From: Mycobacterium sp. URHD0025
GTDB lineage: Bacteria > Actinomycetota > Actinomycetes > Mycobacteriales > Mycobacteriaceae
Direction: 5' to 3'
DNA: 64,000 nt
Assembly (NCBI RefSeq): GCF_000426065.1
Contig: NZ_AUEQ01000009.1
Location: 372,001-436,000, forward strand
The position numbers and the translations under genes were made by a program. Below the pieces are notes generated by a model. That model made no database searches. It saw only the letters and a list, made by a program, of their open reading frames with translations, and was not told the DNA's origin. Position 1 is the stretch's first letter. Every line of letters starts with the position of its first letter. Shown here piece by piece: positions 16,627 to 24,880 of this stretch.

Positions 16627-17700
16627 ATGCGGTTACCCGTGATGCCGCCCGTCTCGCCCATGCTGGCCAAGCCGGCGACGGCGATCCCACCGGACGCGTC
16701 CTACGAACCCAAGTGGGACGGCTTCCGGGCGTTGGTGTTCCGCGACGGTGACGAAGTCGAGCTGGGCAGCCGCAACGAGCGCCCGATGACGCGGTATTTC
16801 CCCGAACTCGTCGAGGCGGCCAAGGCCGAGCTCCCACCCAGATGCGTGGTCGACGGTGAGATCGTCCTGCCCACCGACGGCGGCCTGGATTTCGAGGCCC
16901 TGCAACTGCGTCTGCACCCGGCGGCGTCTCGAGTACGTCTACTGGCCGAACAGACACCCGCGTGCTTCATCGCGTTCGACCTGCTGGCACTCGGTGACGA
17001 CGACCTCACGGGCCGACCGTTCAGTGAGCGTCGTGCCGCCCTGGTGGATGCGCTGGGTTCGGGTCCGTCGTTCCACGTCACCCCGGCGACCACCGATCTG
17101 CCGACCGCGCGGCGCTGGTTCGACGAGTTCGAGGGAGCCGGGCTCGACGGGCTGATCGCCAAGCCGCTCACCCTCACCTACCAGCCCGACAAACGGGTCA
17201 TGGTGAAGATCAAGCACCAGCGGACCGCCGACTGCGTGGTCGCGGGCTATCGCCTGCACAAGTCGGGCCCTGACGCGATCGGATCGCTACTGCTCGGGCT
17301 GTACACCGATGACGGTGAGCTGGCCTCCGTCGGCGTCATCGGCGCCTTCCCGATGGCGCGACGCCGTGCCCTCTTCGCCGAATTGCAGCCTTTGGTAACC
17401 AGTTTCGAGAACCACCCGTGGAACTGGGCCGCACAGGTGGCGGCCGATCCGGACCTCGCGCGGAGATACGGCGGCGGCTCACGCTGGAACGCCGGTAAGG
17501 ATCTGTCGTTCGTACCGCTGCGGCCCGAACGGGTTGTCGAGGTTCGCTACGACCACATGGAGGGCCGTCGGTTCCGCCACACCGCCCAGTTCAACCGCTG
17601 GCGGCCCGACCGCGACCCGCGCTCGTGCACCTACGCCCAATTGGAACAACCGGTCACCTTCCGGCTCGACGACATCGTTCCGGGCCTGGGCCGCCGCTAG
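16627..17700 (+). CDS. ligC2: ATP-dependent DNA ligase LigC, second paralogue
   Basis: The 357-aa ligase has the catalytic lysine in KWDG (residue 29), motif IV GLDGLIAKP, motif V VMVKIKHQR and a C-terminal OB-fold with RPERVVEVRYDHME. It is clearly homologous to the LigC at 7351-8409 but not a recent duplicate. ATG 16627 is used because the reading frame upstream of it belongs to the SDR region. M. smegmatis also has two LigC genes close together; here the pair is separated by the catabolic cluster. It converges with the gene at 17697-18551 by a 4-bp overlap. Confidence 0.92.
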   Translation: MRLPVMPPVSPMLAKPATAIPPDASYEPKWDGFRALVFRDGDEVELGSRNERPMTRYFPELVEAAKAELPPRCVVDGEIVLPTDGGLDFEALQLRLHPAASRVRLLAEQTPACFIAFDLLALGDDDLTGRPFSERRAALVDALGSGPSFHVTPATTDLPTARRWFDEFEGAGLDGLIAKPLTLTYQPDKRVMVKIKHQRTADCVVAGYRLHKSGPDAIGSLLLGLYTDDGELASVGVIGAFPMARRRALFAELQPLVTSFENHPWNWAAQVAADPDLARRYGGGSRWNAGKDLSFVPLRPERVVEVRYDHMEGRRFRHTAQFNRWRPDRDPRSCTYAQLEQPVTFRLDDIVPGLGRR

Positions 17701-18551
17701 GAGTGATCCGGCGGCTGCAGCCAGGTGGCGATATTGCGGACGTAATCCTTGAACACCCCCAGTCGCGACGGATCGGCACGTATCTGCCAGCCAGGCCGAT
17801 CGGTGACGAACGACGGCGCGCCACTGTCCAGATCCCAGTTGTAATCGGCGAAGTGGTGGAACGTCGACTCGGCCACGGCCCGGCCCATCGGCCTGCCCTC
17901 CGGCGTGCGCTCACCGTCCAGCGCCACCGCGAGATTGAATTCCCTGCCCGTGGCAGTGCTGCGCCCGCGGACCACCACCGTCGCGAACGGCACTCGCGCC
18001 GACACCAATCCCTCGTGAGGGTGGGCCGGGAACCACTCGATGCGCCCACTGGCGGTCCGGCTGGTGCGCAGCAGCTGGTGCACCGGCTCGTCGGCCAACA
18101 CCGGCTGGTAGTCGCCGTTGGCGCCCGAGTGGTAGTTGGGCCACGAGATGTGGGGATTGTCCTGGTCGTCGCACCGTGACACCGCGTCCAGGCCCGCATC
18201 GTGAAACTCGTTGACCTGCCCCAACGAGCCAAGTCCAAGCAGGCAGCTGCCCAGATCCTGGTGGTCACGCGCGGTGAGCACCCCACCTCCGAGTCCGCGG
18301 AACCTGCCGATCGCCGCACACTCGTCAGGTGTCAGACCGTTGCCGACGTCGACCGCCATCAACCACAGCTGGTCGAAACCGAGCTCATCGAGATGGCTGA
18401 GCACCGGATCCTGCGCACCATGATCAACCCGGTTACGCGCCAGCACCTCGTGTCCATCCGCGCGAAGCTCGGCGGCCAGCATCGAGAACCGGCTGACATC
18501 CCAATCGTCGGGACTCTCCGTGATCGTGGTCTGCAGCAGGATCGTCGCCAT
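17697..18551 (-). CDS. Conserved hypothetical protein, possible GATase/ThuA-like fold
   Basis: The 284-aa protein has an N-terminal alternating hydrophobic pattern (MATILLQTTI; DQLWLMAVDVG near residue 55; GGGVLTARDHQDLG near 82) suggestive of a flavodoxin- or class-I-amidotransferase-like fold, and a conserved-looking W/H-rich region (residues 185-260). No catalytic motif was recognised with confidence. ATG 18551 is chosen because the longer frame (to 18947) runs into the HNH gene. It shares its 3' end with ligC2 (4-bp overlap). Function unknown. Confidence 0.7.
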   Translation of the reverse strand: MATILLQTTITESPDDWDVSRFSMLAAELRADGHEVLARNRVDHGAQDPVLSHLDELGFDQLWLMAVDVGNGLTPDECAAIGRFRGLGGGVLTARDHQDLGSCLLGLGSLGQVNEFHDAGLDAVSRCDDQDNPHISWPNYHSGANGDYQPVLADEPVHQLLRTSRTASGRIEWFPAHPHEGLVSARVPFATVVVRGRSTATGREFNLAVALDGERTPEGRPMGRAVAESTFHHFADYNWDLDSGAPSFVTDRPGWQIRADPSRLGVFKDYVRNIATWLQPPDHS

Positions 18552-18668
18552 TCGATGAGCCTGGCGGCTGCACTGAGGTTTGGGACCCTTGAAAACCCGT
18601 GGTCTGGTGTCGCGCATGGGCCGTTTGGCGGCCCGGAACTTGTCGTACCCCTCTGCGATGATGATCTT

Positions 18669-19718
18669 ATGTCCTCGGCCGCAGCGTCTTTCACCCCGCA
18701 GGTGAATCCTGTGCGGCGGATCGAGGTGTTGTTCGGGGAATTGGAGCAGCTGTGCGGTCAACGCAACGCGATCGACGGCCGCATCGTGGAAATCGTCGCC
18801 GAACTGGACCGCGACGAACTGTGCGGGAACACCGGTGCCCGCTCGATGAAAGCACTGGTCGCCTGGAAAACCGGGGCCAGCCCCCGCAACGCCGAAACCA
18901 CCGTGGCCATCGCCCGCCGCATCGACGCATTCCCCCGCTGCACCCAAGCCCTACGCGACGGACGCCTGTCGCTGGATCAGGTCGGAGTGATCGCCGAGAA
19001 AGCCGCCGACGGCTCCGATGCCCACTACGCCCAGTTGGCCAGCGTGGCCACCGTCAACCAACTACGCACCGCCGTCAAACTCGAACCCCGCCCCGACTCC
19101 ACACCACAACCCGAACCGCCCCGGTCGTTCACCCGCACCGAAACCGACGACTACACCACCTACACGATTCGGCTACCCCGCCTGGAAGCCGCCAAGTTCG
19201 ACGCCGGCCTGCGCGCACATCACGACGGACTGGTCGCCGACTGGAAACACCACCACGACACCGGCGCTGAGGGTCCCGACGAGCAGGCACCACCGTTTCC
19301 CAACCATGTCGACGCGTTCATGAGTCTCATCGAAGCCGGCTGGGACGCTGAGGCGGCACGTCGCCCCCACGGCCAGCACACCACCGTCATCGTGCACCTC
19401 AACCTCGACAAGGACGGCGGCACCCCGGTCGCCTCGCTACACCTGGGTCCGCTGCTCACCGACGAAGAACGCCAATACCTGCTCTGCGAGGCCACCTTCG
19501 AAGCCTGGTTCCAACGCCACGGCCAACCCCTCGGCGCCGCCCGCACCACCCGCCAGATCAGCCGCCGGCTGCGCCGCGCCCTGGAGCACCGCGACCACTG
19601 CTGCGTGGTCCCCGGCTGCGGGGCCACCCGCGGCCTACACGCCCACCACCTGGTGCACTGGGAAAACGGCGGTACCACCGAACTGCACAACCTCGTCCTG
19701 GTGTGCCCCTATCATTAG
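18669..19718 (+). pseudogene. DUF222/13E12-type HNH endonuclease, 5' fragment (interrupted by element)
   Basis: This is the N-terminal 349 codons of a 13E12-repeat protein: a DUF222 domain (residues about 10-260) and most of an HNH nuclease motif (HAHHLVHW ... LHN ... CPYH near the end). The reading frame stops at TAG (19716-19718), contributed by the integrated element, right after CPYH. The missing 3' part is at 28979-29198. Joined across the CA core, the two parts read through in frame as CPYHHRLHHHGG, giving a 421-aa protein of normal 13E12 length. The fragment keeps nearly all of the HNH motif and might still fold. Confidence 0.93.
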
Positions 19719-19740
19719 CGGTTGGCCGAACTACACTCGG
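19700..19740. other. attL of the 9.26-kb element (CA core at 19713-19714)
   Basis: This is the left junction. Bases up to 19712 belong to the HNH gene. The element's P' arm begins at 19715 (TTAGCGGTTGGCCG) and leads into the integrase gene 30 bases on. When placed after the P arm at the right junction it forms a 54-bp imperfect palindrome around CA. Confidence 0.88.
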
Positions 19741-19743
19741 GGT

Positions 19744-21249
19744 ATGTCAGCGATCTTCACGGCCCCTGGCCGCACCGTCCGCGCAGGCTGCTACCTGCGC
19801 ATCAGCTCCGACCCCCGCGACAAACGTGCCGGTGTCACCCGCCAGCGCGAGGACACCGCCGTGCTGTGCGAGGTGAACGGCTGGACCCCGGTCGACGTGT
19901 ACGCCGACAACGACAAGAGCGCCACCAGCGGCGGTCCCAGGCCCGAGTGGGACCGGCTGCTGGCCGACGTGAAGGGCGGTCGGCTCGACGGGATCGTCGT
20001 GTGGAATCAGGACCGGGGCTGGCGCACCATGGCCGACCTTGAGTCGCTGCGCCCGGTGCTGCAGCCGCGCGGTGTCTTGCTGGCCACCACCAACATCGGC
20101 GTGATCGACTTCGCCAACGCCGACGACGTGTTCCGCGCCCAGGTGTCGACCGCGATCAGTGAGATGGAGGTCGCCAAGATGAGAGTCCGTATGCGCCGGG
20201 CCGCGCGCCAGAAGGCCGAGCTGGGAATGCCCAAGTGGCGCAAAGCGTTCGGGTATCTACCCTACACCGGCACCAAGGAGGCCGACACCGGGGTGCGCGA
20301 ACCCGACCCGATGACCGCACCCCTGGTGCTCGCCGCCTACAAGATGGTGCTCAACGGGTGCTCGATGGTGGATATCGCGCGGATGTTCAACGACGCCGAA
20401 GCTTTCGGGCTGACAGGCAAGCCGTGGACACACAGCACCGTGTCGTTGTTCCTGCGCAAAGCCCGCAACGCTGGGCTGCGCGAACACAACGGCGAGGTTG
20501 TCGGCCCCGGCACCTGGCCCGCCCTGGTGCCCGAAAACACTTGGCGCTCAGTGCAAACCATCCTCAACGCCGACAGCCGCAAACCCGGGACGAAAGCCAT
20601 CCGCCGACACCTGCTGACCGGCCTGCTGAACTGCGAACGCTGCGGGCACCACTTGTCCGGCCAATGGGTGATCCGCGCCACGGGCAACGCCCCGGGCAGG
20701 CCCAAGGCCGGGGAGACCAAGCCGCTGAAGACGAATCGTGAACGCTCGATCACCTACTCCTGTGCGGGATGTCGCGGTGTGTCCATCCGCGCGCGGCACA
20801 TCGAGCCGCTGACCTTCGAGCTGGTCGCCGGGAGGCTGGCCAAACCGGATGCCGTGGACCTGCTGAAGGCCCCCGAGTTCGATGAGGAAAAGGCCGAGCG
20901 CCTGCGCACCGAGCGCCAGACCTTGTTGGCCCGGCGCGGTGAGATCGCCGACGAGCGCGCCGACGGCCTGCTCGACAAGGCCGCCTATCACCGGATGATC
21001 GACCGCATCGACCGCAAGGTCGAGGCCATCGACGCCGAGCAAGTCGACAGCGACAAGGCCCGAATCTTCGACGGATTGCCCTTGGGCACACCGCAAGTCA
21101 GGGAGGCCGTCGAGGAGCTGAGCCCCGACCGCTACCGGGCCGTCATCGAAGTGCTGCTGAACCTGACCATCAAGCCGGTCGGGCGCAGCCACCGGCCCAG
21201 CGCCACCGAGCGATTCGACCCCGAGCGCGTCGGGGTGGTGTGGCGGTGA
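19744..21249 (+). CDS. int: Large serine integrase
   Basis: The 501-aa recombinase has the resolvase catalytic domain (residues 10-150) with the nucleophilic Ser in YLRISSD near residues 20-26. The Recombinase domain follows (residues about 170-260, GYLPYT ... GLTGKPWTHSTVSLFLRKA), then a zinc-ribbon with the pairs CERCG near 297 and CAGC near 340 and a helical, charged region at residues 375-440. Large serine integrases recombine short attP and attB sites without host factors. The attP arm lies 30 bp upstream of its start, as is usual. The GTGA overlap with the next gene suggests coupled translation. Confidence 0.95.
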   Translation: MSAIFTAPGRTVRAGCYLRISSDPRDKRAGVTRQREDTAVLCEVNGWTPVDVYADNDKSATSGGPRPEWDRLLADVKGGRLDGIVVWNQDRGWRTMADLESLRPVLQPRGVLLATTNIGVIDFANADDVFRAQVSTAISEMEVAKMRVRMRRAARQKAELGMPKWRKAFGYLPYTGTKEADTGVREPDPMTAPLVLAAYKMVLNGCSMVDIARMFNDAEAFGLTGKPWTHSTVSLFLRKARNAGLREHNGEVVGPGTWPALVPENTWRSVQTILNADSRKPGTKAIRRHLLTGLLNCERCGHHLSGQWVIRATGNAPGRPKAGETKPLKTNRERSITYSCAGCRGVSIRARHIEPLTFELVAGRLAKPDAVDLLKAPEFDEEKAERLRTERQTLLARRGEIADERADGLLDKAAYHRMIDRIDRKVEAIDAEQVDSDKARIFDGLPLGTPQVREAVEELSPDRYRAVIEVLLNLTIKPVGRSHRPSATERFDPERVGVVWR

Positions 21250-21608
21250 ACGCCCCCGCCATCATCGAGGTGTTCTGCGAAGGCCCACCGGGCGCCCGCC
21301 ACGAGCGCCGTGTCCTGCGCCGGTACGCCCGCCAGGAGGCTGACCCGCCGCAGTGGTGGCCAATGCCGTCACACGCCGCGCTGCGCCAGGAGACGGCCCA
21401 CGGGCCTTTCGCTCCGGCTAGGTGGTCGCGGATACATCGGCGCATCGGGTTCCGCTGCCGGGACTGCCGTGTGGACCTGAAGCACACCCTCGACCGCGAC
21501 TACGACCGCGACTACCCGCCGCTGTCGGCGGTGCTGGAGGAACTGCGGGCCAACGGTATCGCCCAGGTGCCGGTGAGGAATCTCGACACCGTGGTGGCCT
21601 GGAAGTAA
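21246..21608 (+). CDS. Small element protein with CxxC motif
   Basis: The 120-aa protein starts at a GTG that overlaps the integrase stop by 4 bp. It contains a single FRCRDCRVDL motif (two Cys) near residue 75 and is rich in Arg and Pro. It matches no family I can name. Its position directly after int would suit a recombination directionality factor or a regulator, but nothing in the sequence proves this. Confidence 0.65.
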   Translation: MNAPAIIEVFCEGPPGARHERRVLRRYARQEADPPQWWPMPSHAALRQETAHGPFAPARWSRIHRRIGFRCRDCRVDLKHTLDRDYDRDYPPLSAVLEELRANGIAQVPVRNLDTVVAWK

Positions 21609-21705
21609 AAGGGCGCGACACGCCGGGCAGCCGCCGCTGCGGGCTGTAGCATTGTCTCCCGACTGGGCCACCCGGGCAGCCCGACAGTTTCCGGGGACCG
21701 CCTCT

Positions 21706-21730
21706 CATGCGGAGGGATGTTTTCCGCATG
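21706..21730 (+). promoter_or_regulatory. 8-bp hairpin in the gap after the integrase pair
   Basis: CATGCGGA (21706-21713) and TCCGCATG (21723-21730) form a perfect stem with a 9-nt loop, 17 bases before the next start at 21747. It could be an operator or an RNA structure near the 5' end of the replication operon. Confidence 0.4.
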
Positions 21731-21746
21731 CCTGGAGGCATCCGAA

Positions 21747-21995
21747 GTGCCCGTCGAGAGTGTCCGCTCTTACCACGCCCGCGTTGCCGGGCTCACGCGG
21801 GCGATCAAGGCCGGTGAACGTCCCGCTGACAGTCCCGAACTGGACAACGCCAAGCGCGACCTCAACGCCGCCCGCATCGCCGCGTTCATCGAACGCCAAC
21901 TCGCTCAAGCGCCGCCGCTGACCCAGGCCCAGCGCGACCAGCTGGCGGAGCTGCTCAAGCCGGTGCGCCGAGGTGGTGGCGACGATGCCGCCTGA
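21747..21995 (+). CDS. Small helical element protein
   Basis: The 82-aa protein begins at GTG 21747 (PVESVRSYHARVAGLTRA). An in-frame start at 21717 falls inside a hairpin and is less likely. It is mostly helical and charged, with a C-terminal segment LTQAQRDQLAELLKP followed by a Gly/Asp tail. Similar short ORFs are common in actinobacterial prophage-like elements, with no known function. It overlaps the next small ORF by 11 bp. Confidence 0.65.
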   Translation: MPVESVRSYHARVAGLTRAIKAGERPADSPELDNAKRDLNAARIAAFIERQLAQAPPLTQAQRDQLAELLKPVRRGGGDDAA

Positions 21996-22155
21996 CGAAA
22001 AAGTCGGCCCCCCAGGGCAGCCCACCCTGGAGGGAACCGACACCTACGCAACACCGGCCACCACGACCTGCGTCCCTGTCGAGTCTAGGTGTGAGACCGG
22101 CGACGGGGCCGCTGTCCACATCACCGAAGGCGGCGAAGCGCATGCCGCCCGATAA
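21985..22155 (+). CDS. Short ORF coupling two element genes (hypothetical)
   Basis: This 56-codon frame starts at ATG 21985 inside the end of the previous gene and ends 14 bp inside the initiator gene. The chain of overlaps suggests it is translated, perhaps only to couple the initiator gene to its upstream neighbour. The peptide is Thr-, Gly- and Pro-rich and without recognisable motifs. The case rests on the overlaps alone. Confidence 0.4.
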   Translation: MPPDEKVGPPGQPTLEGTDTYATPATTTCVPVESRCETGDGAAVHITEGGEAHAAR

Positions 22156-23176
22156 CGAAAACGGCACCGCCTTCAACCCCTTCAACCCCCGCGCGTTTCG
22201 CCGCAGCCTGCGCCGCGCCGGAATCACCGCCACCCAGTACCGGGTGGCCGTGGAGTTGTGCGAGTACGCCAGCCAGGACAGGTCGGTGGTGTGGCCGTCG
22301 GTCGCCGTGCTGGCCGAGGATTGCGAACTGGGCCGTAGCACCGTGATCCGCATCCTGGGCCAGCTTGAGTCGCACGGCATCATCACATGCGACGGCGGGC
22401 GCAAGGGTGGCCGTGGTTGCTCGACCCGGTGGCGCCTGATCGCAAAGGGTGTCACCAGTGAGACCCTTTCGGACCTAAAGGGTCTCACCAGCGGGACCCT
22501 TTCTGACGCGAAAAGGGTCCCGCTGGAGACGAAAAGGGTCCCGCTGGAGGCCCAAAAGGGTCCCGCCAGCGAGACCCGAAGTAGTAAAGAAGAAGGGAAG
22601 AAGGGGGGAAGGGTGGCTGACGCCACCCCCACCACCCCCCCGCCTCGCGTTTCACGCGATAGCGAACCAGAGGTTTGCTGCCCGGAGCACGAACCGCCCG
22701 GCGTCGAGAACTGCACAGCCTGCGAGCGTGCCTGGCGCAAGCATGAGGCCTGGGAAGACGTGCACCCGCAATCGTGGGCCGAGTTCGCCGAAGAACTGTT
22801 ACCCGACTTCCGCCCGGAGTGGATAGCTCAGGGACCGCCCAAGTTCTGCGACCGTGACCACGGCGTAAGCGCGGCCTGTGGCACCTGCCGAGACCTACGC
22901 CTGATGCGTGAGGAATGGGACAAACGCCGCGCACAGTGGAAAGTGGACTGCAACGACTGGCGGAAGGCGATTGACGGCTGCGGCAGATGCAACAGCTACG
23001 GTCGCGTCTGGGTCGGAGACGATCCCGACCCGTGGTGGTGCGACCACGGTTACGGGCCTGACCCGCAGCTCGATTATTTCGGGACGGTGTCATCGGTGCC
23101 GCCGGACACCTGCGAGTCGGTGTCGAACGTCGGAAACGGCGGCTTCGGTGTCCGCTACGGGACGGGATCGCCGTGA
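22142..23176 (+). CDS. Helix-turn-helix replication initiator-like protein (phage O-like layout)
   Basis: The 344-aa protein has an N-terminal winged-helix domain (residues about 15-95): ITATQYRVAVELCEYASQ, then WPSVAVLAEDCELGRSTVIRILGQL, as in phage replication-O or replisome-organiser proteins. Residues about 100-145 are encoded by a cluster of AAAGGGTCCCGCTGG-like repeats, and the peptide repeats accordingly (KRVPLETKRVPLEAQKG). The C-terminal part is Cys/Trp-rich with several CxxC-like pairs (ENCTACE, CGTCRD, CGRCN) that may bind zinc. In lambda, origin iterons also lie inside gene O, so this protein probably binds the repeats in its own gene. It overlaps the WhiB-like gene by 4 bp. Confidence 0.72.
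   Translation: MPPDNENGTAFNPFNPRAFRRSLRRAGITATQYRVAVELCEYASQDRSVVWPSVAVLAEDCELGRSTVIRILGQLESHGIITCDGGRKGGRGCSTRWRLIAKGVTSETLSDLKGLTSGTLSDAKRVPLETKRVPLEAQKGPASETRSSKEEGKKGGRVADATPTTPPPRVSRDSEPEVCCPEHEPPGVENCTACERAWRKHEAWEDVHPQSWAEFAEELLPDFRPEWIAQGPPKFCDRDHGVSAACGTCRDLRLMREEWDKRRAQWKVDCNDWRKAIDGCGRCNSYGRVWVGDDPDPWWCDHGYGPDPQLDYFGTVSSVPPDTCESVSNVGNGGFGVRYGTGSP
22444..22580. repeat. Iteron cluster inside the initiator gene (candidate replication origin)
   Basis: Eight copies of a 15-bp unit, consensus AAAGGGTCYCRCYRG, are visible. Plus-strand copies start at 22444, 22477, 22512, 22533 and 22555. Minus-strand copies lie at 22455-22469, 22488-22502 and, degenerate, at 22566-22580. Three convergent pairs overlap by 4 bases. 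The units at 22512, 22533 and 22555 are 21-22 bp apart, two helical turns. A purine-rich tract (about 22578-22615) follows. Iterons followed by a low-complexity tract are typical of origins. Confidence 0.75.
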
Positions 23177-23979
23177 TCGCCGAACTGTTGCGCGACCTGG
23201 CCCGCGCCGTACCCCATCTCCCCGGCGCAGCCTGCCGGGGACAGCAGGCCGTGATGGATGTCGCCGACGGGCGCGACCGGGCCGCCATCGCTGCGGCCCA
23301 ACAGGTCTGCGCCGGGTGCCCGGTGTTGCCGGAGTGCCAGGCCTGGATCGGCAGCGTCCCGAGGGCGCGGCAGCCCAGTGGTGTGGTCGCCGGAAGGTTC
23401 CTCGCACCGCCGAGAGTGAAACGGCTGCGCGACCATCCACCCCGACCGCCCACCAAAGCCGACCGCGCCACCCGCTGGCTCGCCGACTACTTCCAGCGCC
23501 ACGGCCCGGTCATCTCCACCCAGGTGCGCGCCGACGCCCAGCGCGCGGGCTTCGACATCTCCACTCTGGCCACCGCCCGGCACCGTCTCGGCGTCGAGGT
23601 CGAACGGATCACCGGCCAGCACGGCGGCCAACGACTCTGGACCCTGCCCAACTCCCCCGTGCTCGGAAATGCCGAACACGTTCGGTATTTGCCGCCCATC
23701 AACACCAACATCGGAAGGAAACCCATGCACGACAACGACATCGAACCGATCACCCTGCCCCCCGACACCATCACCATCGCCGCCACGAGCCTCGACTACG
23801 TCTACCGGTACATCAACGGCCAGGACGTCATCGGCCTGCTCGTCGGCAGCGACCGCGTCGGCACCACCGAAACACTGCTCACCCCCGAAGGCGCGCAACA
23901 CATCGCGGCGCACTTCACCGCGATGTGCGCCGACCTCGACCGGCTGCGCGCCGAATGGAAGGCCACCCATCATGACTGA
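23173..23979 (+). CDS. WhiB-like / winged-helix fusion protein
   Basis: The 268-aa protein begins at GTG overlapping the initiator stop. Residues 15-75 form a WhiB-type domain with four Cys (ACRG near 21, VCAGC near 46-49, ECQAW near 55) and a GVVAG turn, expected to bind a 4Fe-4S cluster. Residues 95-160 look like a winged helix (RADAQRAGFDISTLATARHRLG, then a W/L wing). A strong GGAAGGAAA site precedes an in-frame ATG at 23725, so the last 84 residues may also be made as a separate protein. It is presumably a regulator of the element. It overlaps the next gene by 8 bp. Confidence 0.75.
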   Translation: MIAELLRDLARAVPHLPGAACRGQQAVMDVADGRDRAAIAAAQQVCAGCPVLPECQAWIGSVPRARQPSGVVAGRFLAPPRVKRLRDHPPRPPTKADRATRWLADYFQRHGPVISTQVRADAQRAGFDISTLATARHRLGVEVERITGQHGGQRLWTLPNSPVLGNAEHVRYLPPINTNIGRKPMHDNDIEPITLPPDTITIAATSLDYVYRYINGQDVIGLLVGSDRVGTTETLLTPEGAQHIAAHFTAMCADLDRLRAEWKATHHD

Positions 23980-24727
23980 CGGCCCCGCACTGGGCGCTGA
24001 GAGCGCCGCAGACAGCCCAGAAGCACCCCCCGCGACGCAGCACACCCGGCGCAAGCCCATCCGCTACAACGCGGCCACAGCGACGCCACGCCTGCAGCGC
24101 GCCGCTGCCGACCCCGGCCCCGAGGCCGCCCACCTCGACCACCTCGACAACACCGAGGCCCCACCGCCCGGCGACGACGCGGGCACTGACACCGACGACG
24201 GCCCACACCCGAACCAGAGTTCCGGGACCGAAACGCAGGACACGGGGGGCGAATTCACCGACGCGTTTCGGCCCACCCAGGAAACCGACGACGACGGCGG
24301 CTTCACGCCGGAGGAGTACGCAGCACTGGCCGCCGAGACGATCCAGGAAGCTGACGAAGACACCGAACCCGCGCAGAGTGTCCGTGAGGCCCGCTACCGC
24401 GTGCGACTGCGCGCCGCCGAGAAGGTAATCAGCAGACAGAACGAAGTCATAGAAACGTTTCAGCGCAACGAGATTCAGCGTCTCGCAGCAGGCCGGCTGG
24501 CCGACCCCGCCGACCTCTTCGTTGATCACACCGTCTCCGATTGCCTCGATGCGTCGGACGCGGTCGACCCGGCGAAAGTCGACGCCGTGGTCGACAGGCT
24601 CATCGCCAGTCACCCGCACTGGCAGCGTCCCCGTGAACGGTACGCCGGGCCGCTGCACTCCGGTGCCAGCGAGCGCCCCACCCCCGGCGGCAGCTGGAGG
24701 GACGCCTTTGCGCCTCGGGCGGAGTAA
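23972..24727 (+). CDS. Acidic scaffold-like protein upstream of capsid gene
   Basis: The 251-aa protein has a low-complexity, acidic, Pro/Asp/Glu-rich N-terminal half (residues 1-125), a coiled-coil-like segment (residues about 135-170, EARYRVRLRAAEKVISRQNE) and a C-terminal LADPADLFVD ... VDPAKVDAVVDRLIASHPHW segment. It ends in a short basic/aromatic tail. The layout (acidic, helical, directly before the capsid gene) is that of phage scaffolding proteins, and LADPADL-type segments recur in actinobacterial capsid neighbourhoods. Scaffold function is inferred. It starts inside the last codons of the WhiB-like gene. Confidence 0.65.
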   Translation: MTDGPALGAESAADSPEAPPATQHTRRKPIRYNAATATPRLQRAAADPGPEAAHLDHLDNTEAPPPGDDAGTDTDDGPHPNQSSGTETQDTGGEFTDAFRPTQETDDDGGFTPEEYAALAAETIQEADEDTEPAQSVREARYRVRLRAAEKVISRQNEVIETFQRNEIQRLAAGRLADPADLFVDHTVSDCLDASDAVDPAKVDAVVDRLIASHPHWQRPRERYAGPLHSGASERPTPGGSWRDAFAPRAE

Positions 24728-24801
24728 CATTCCACCCCAAGAGCACACAGGCACCCCGCCCAGGGTGTGGTGAGCCACCTCCAAGCGAGGGACGGCAAAC
24801 G

Positions 24802-24852
24802 GCGAGTCGCCAGCCGCGAATAAGCACCATTCATTCGCGCTGGCTTCTCGCT
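24802..24852 (+). promoter_or_regulatory. Long imperfect hairpin in the capsid leader
   Basis: The segment GCCAGCCGCGAAT (24809-24821) pairs with ATTCGCGCTGGC (24832-24843) with one bulge, and outer bases extend the stem to about 20 pairs. It lies 29 bases before the capsid ATG in a 153-bp non-coding gap. It could limit or stabilise capsid mRNA or act as a processing site between the scaffold and capsid cistrons. Confidence 0.45.
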
Positions 24853-24880
24853 GCGCCCTCCACGGACGGGTTGAACCCCA

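Noticed and set aside
18669..19718. Intact HNH endonuclease gene ending naturally at CPYH
   Set aside because: Family proteins continue with HRLHH and a C-terminal tail, which is found in frame at 28979-29198. The stop codon is contributed by element DNA.
22444..22580. CRISPR array
   Set aside because: The repeats are 15 bp, occur in both orientations, overlap in pairs and lie inside an open reading frame. There are no regular unique spacers and no cas genes.
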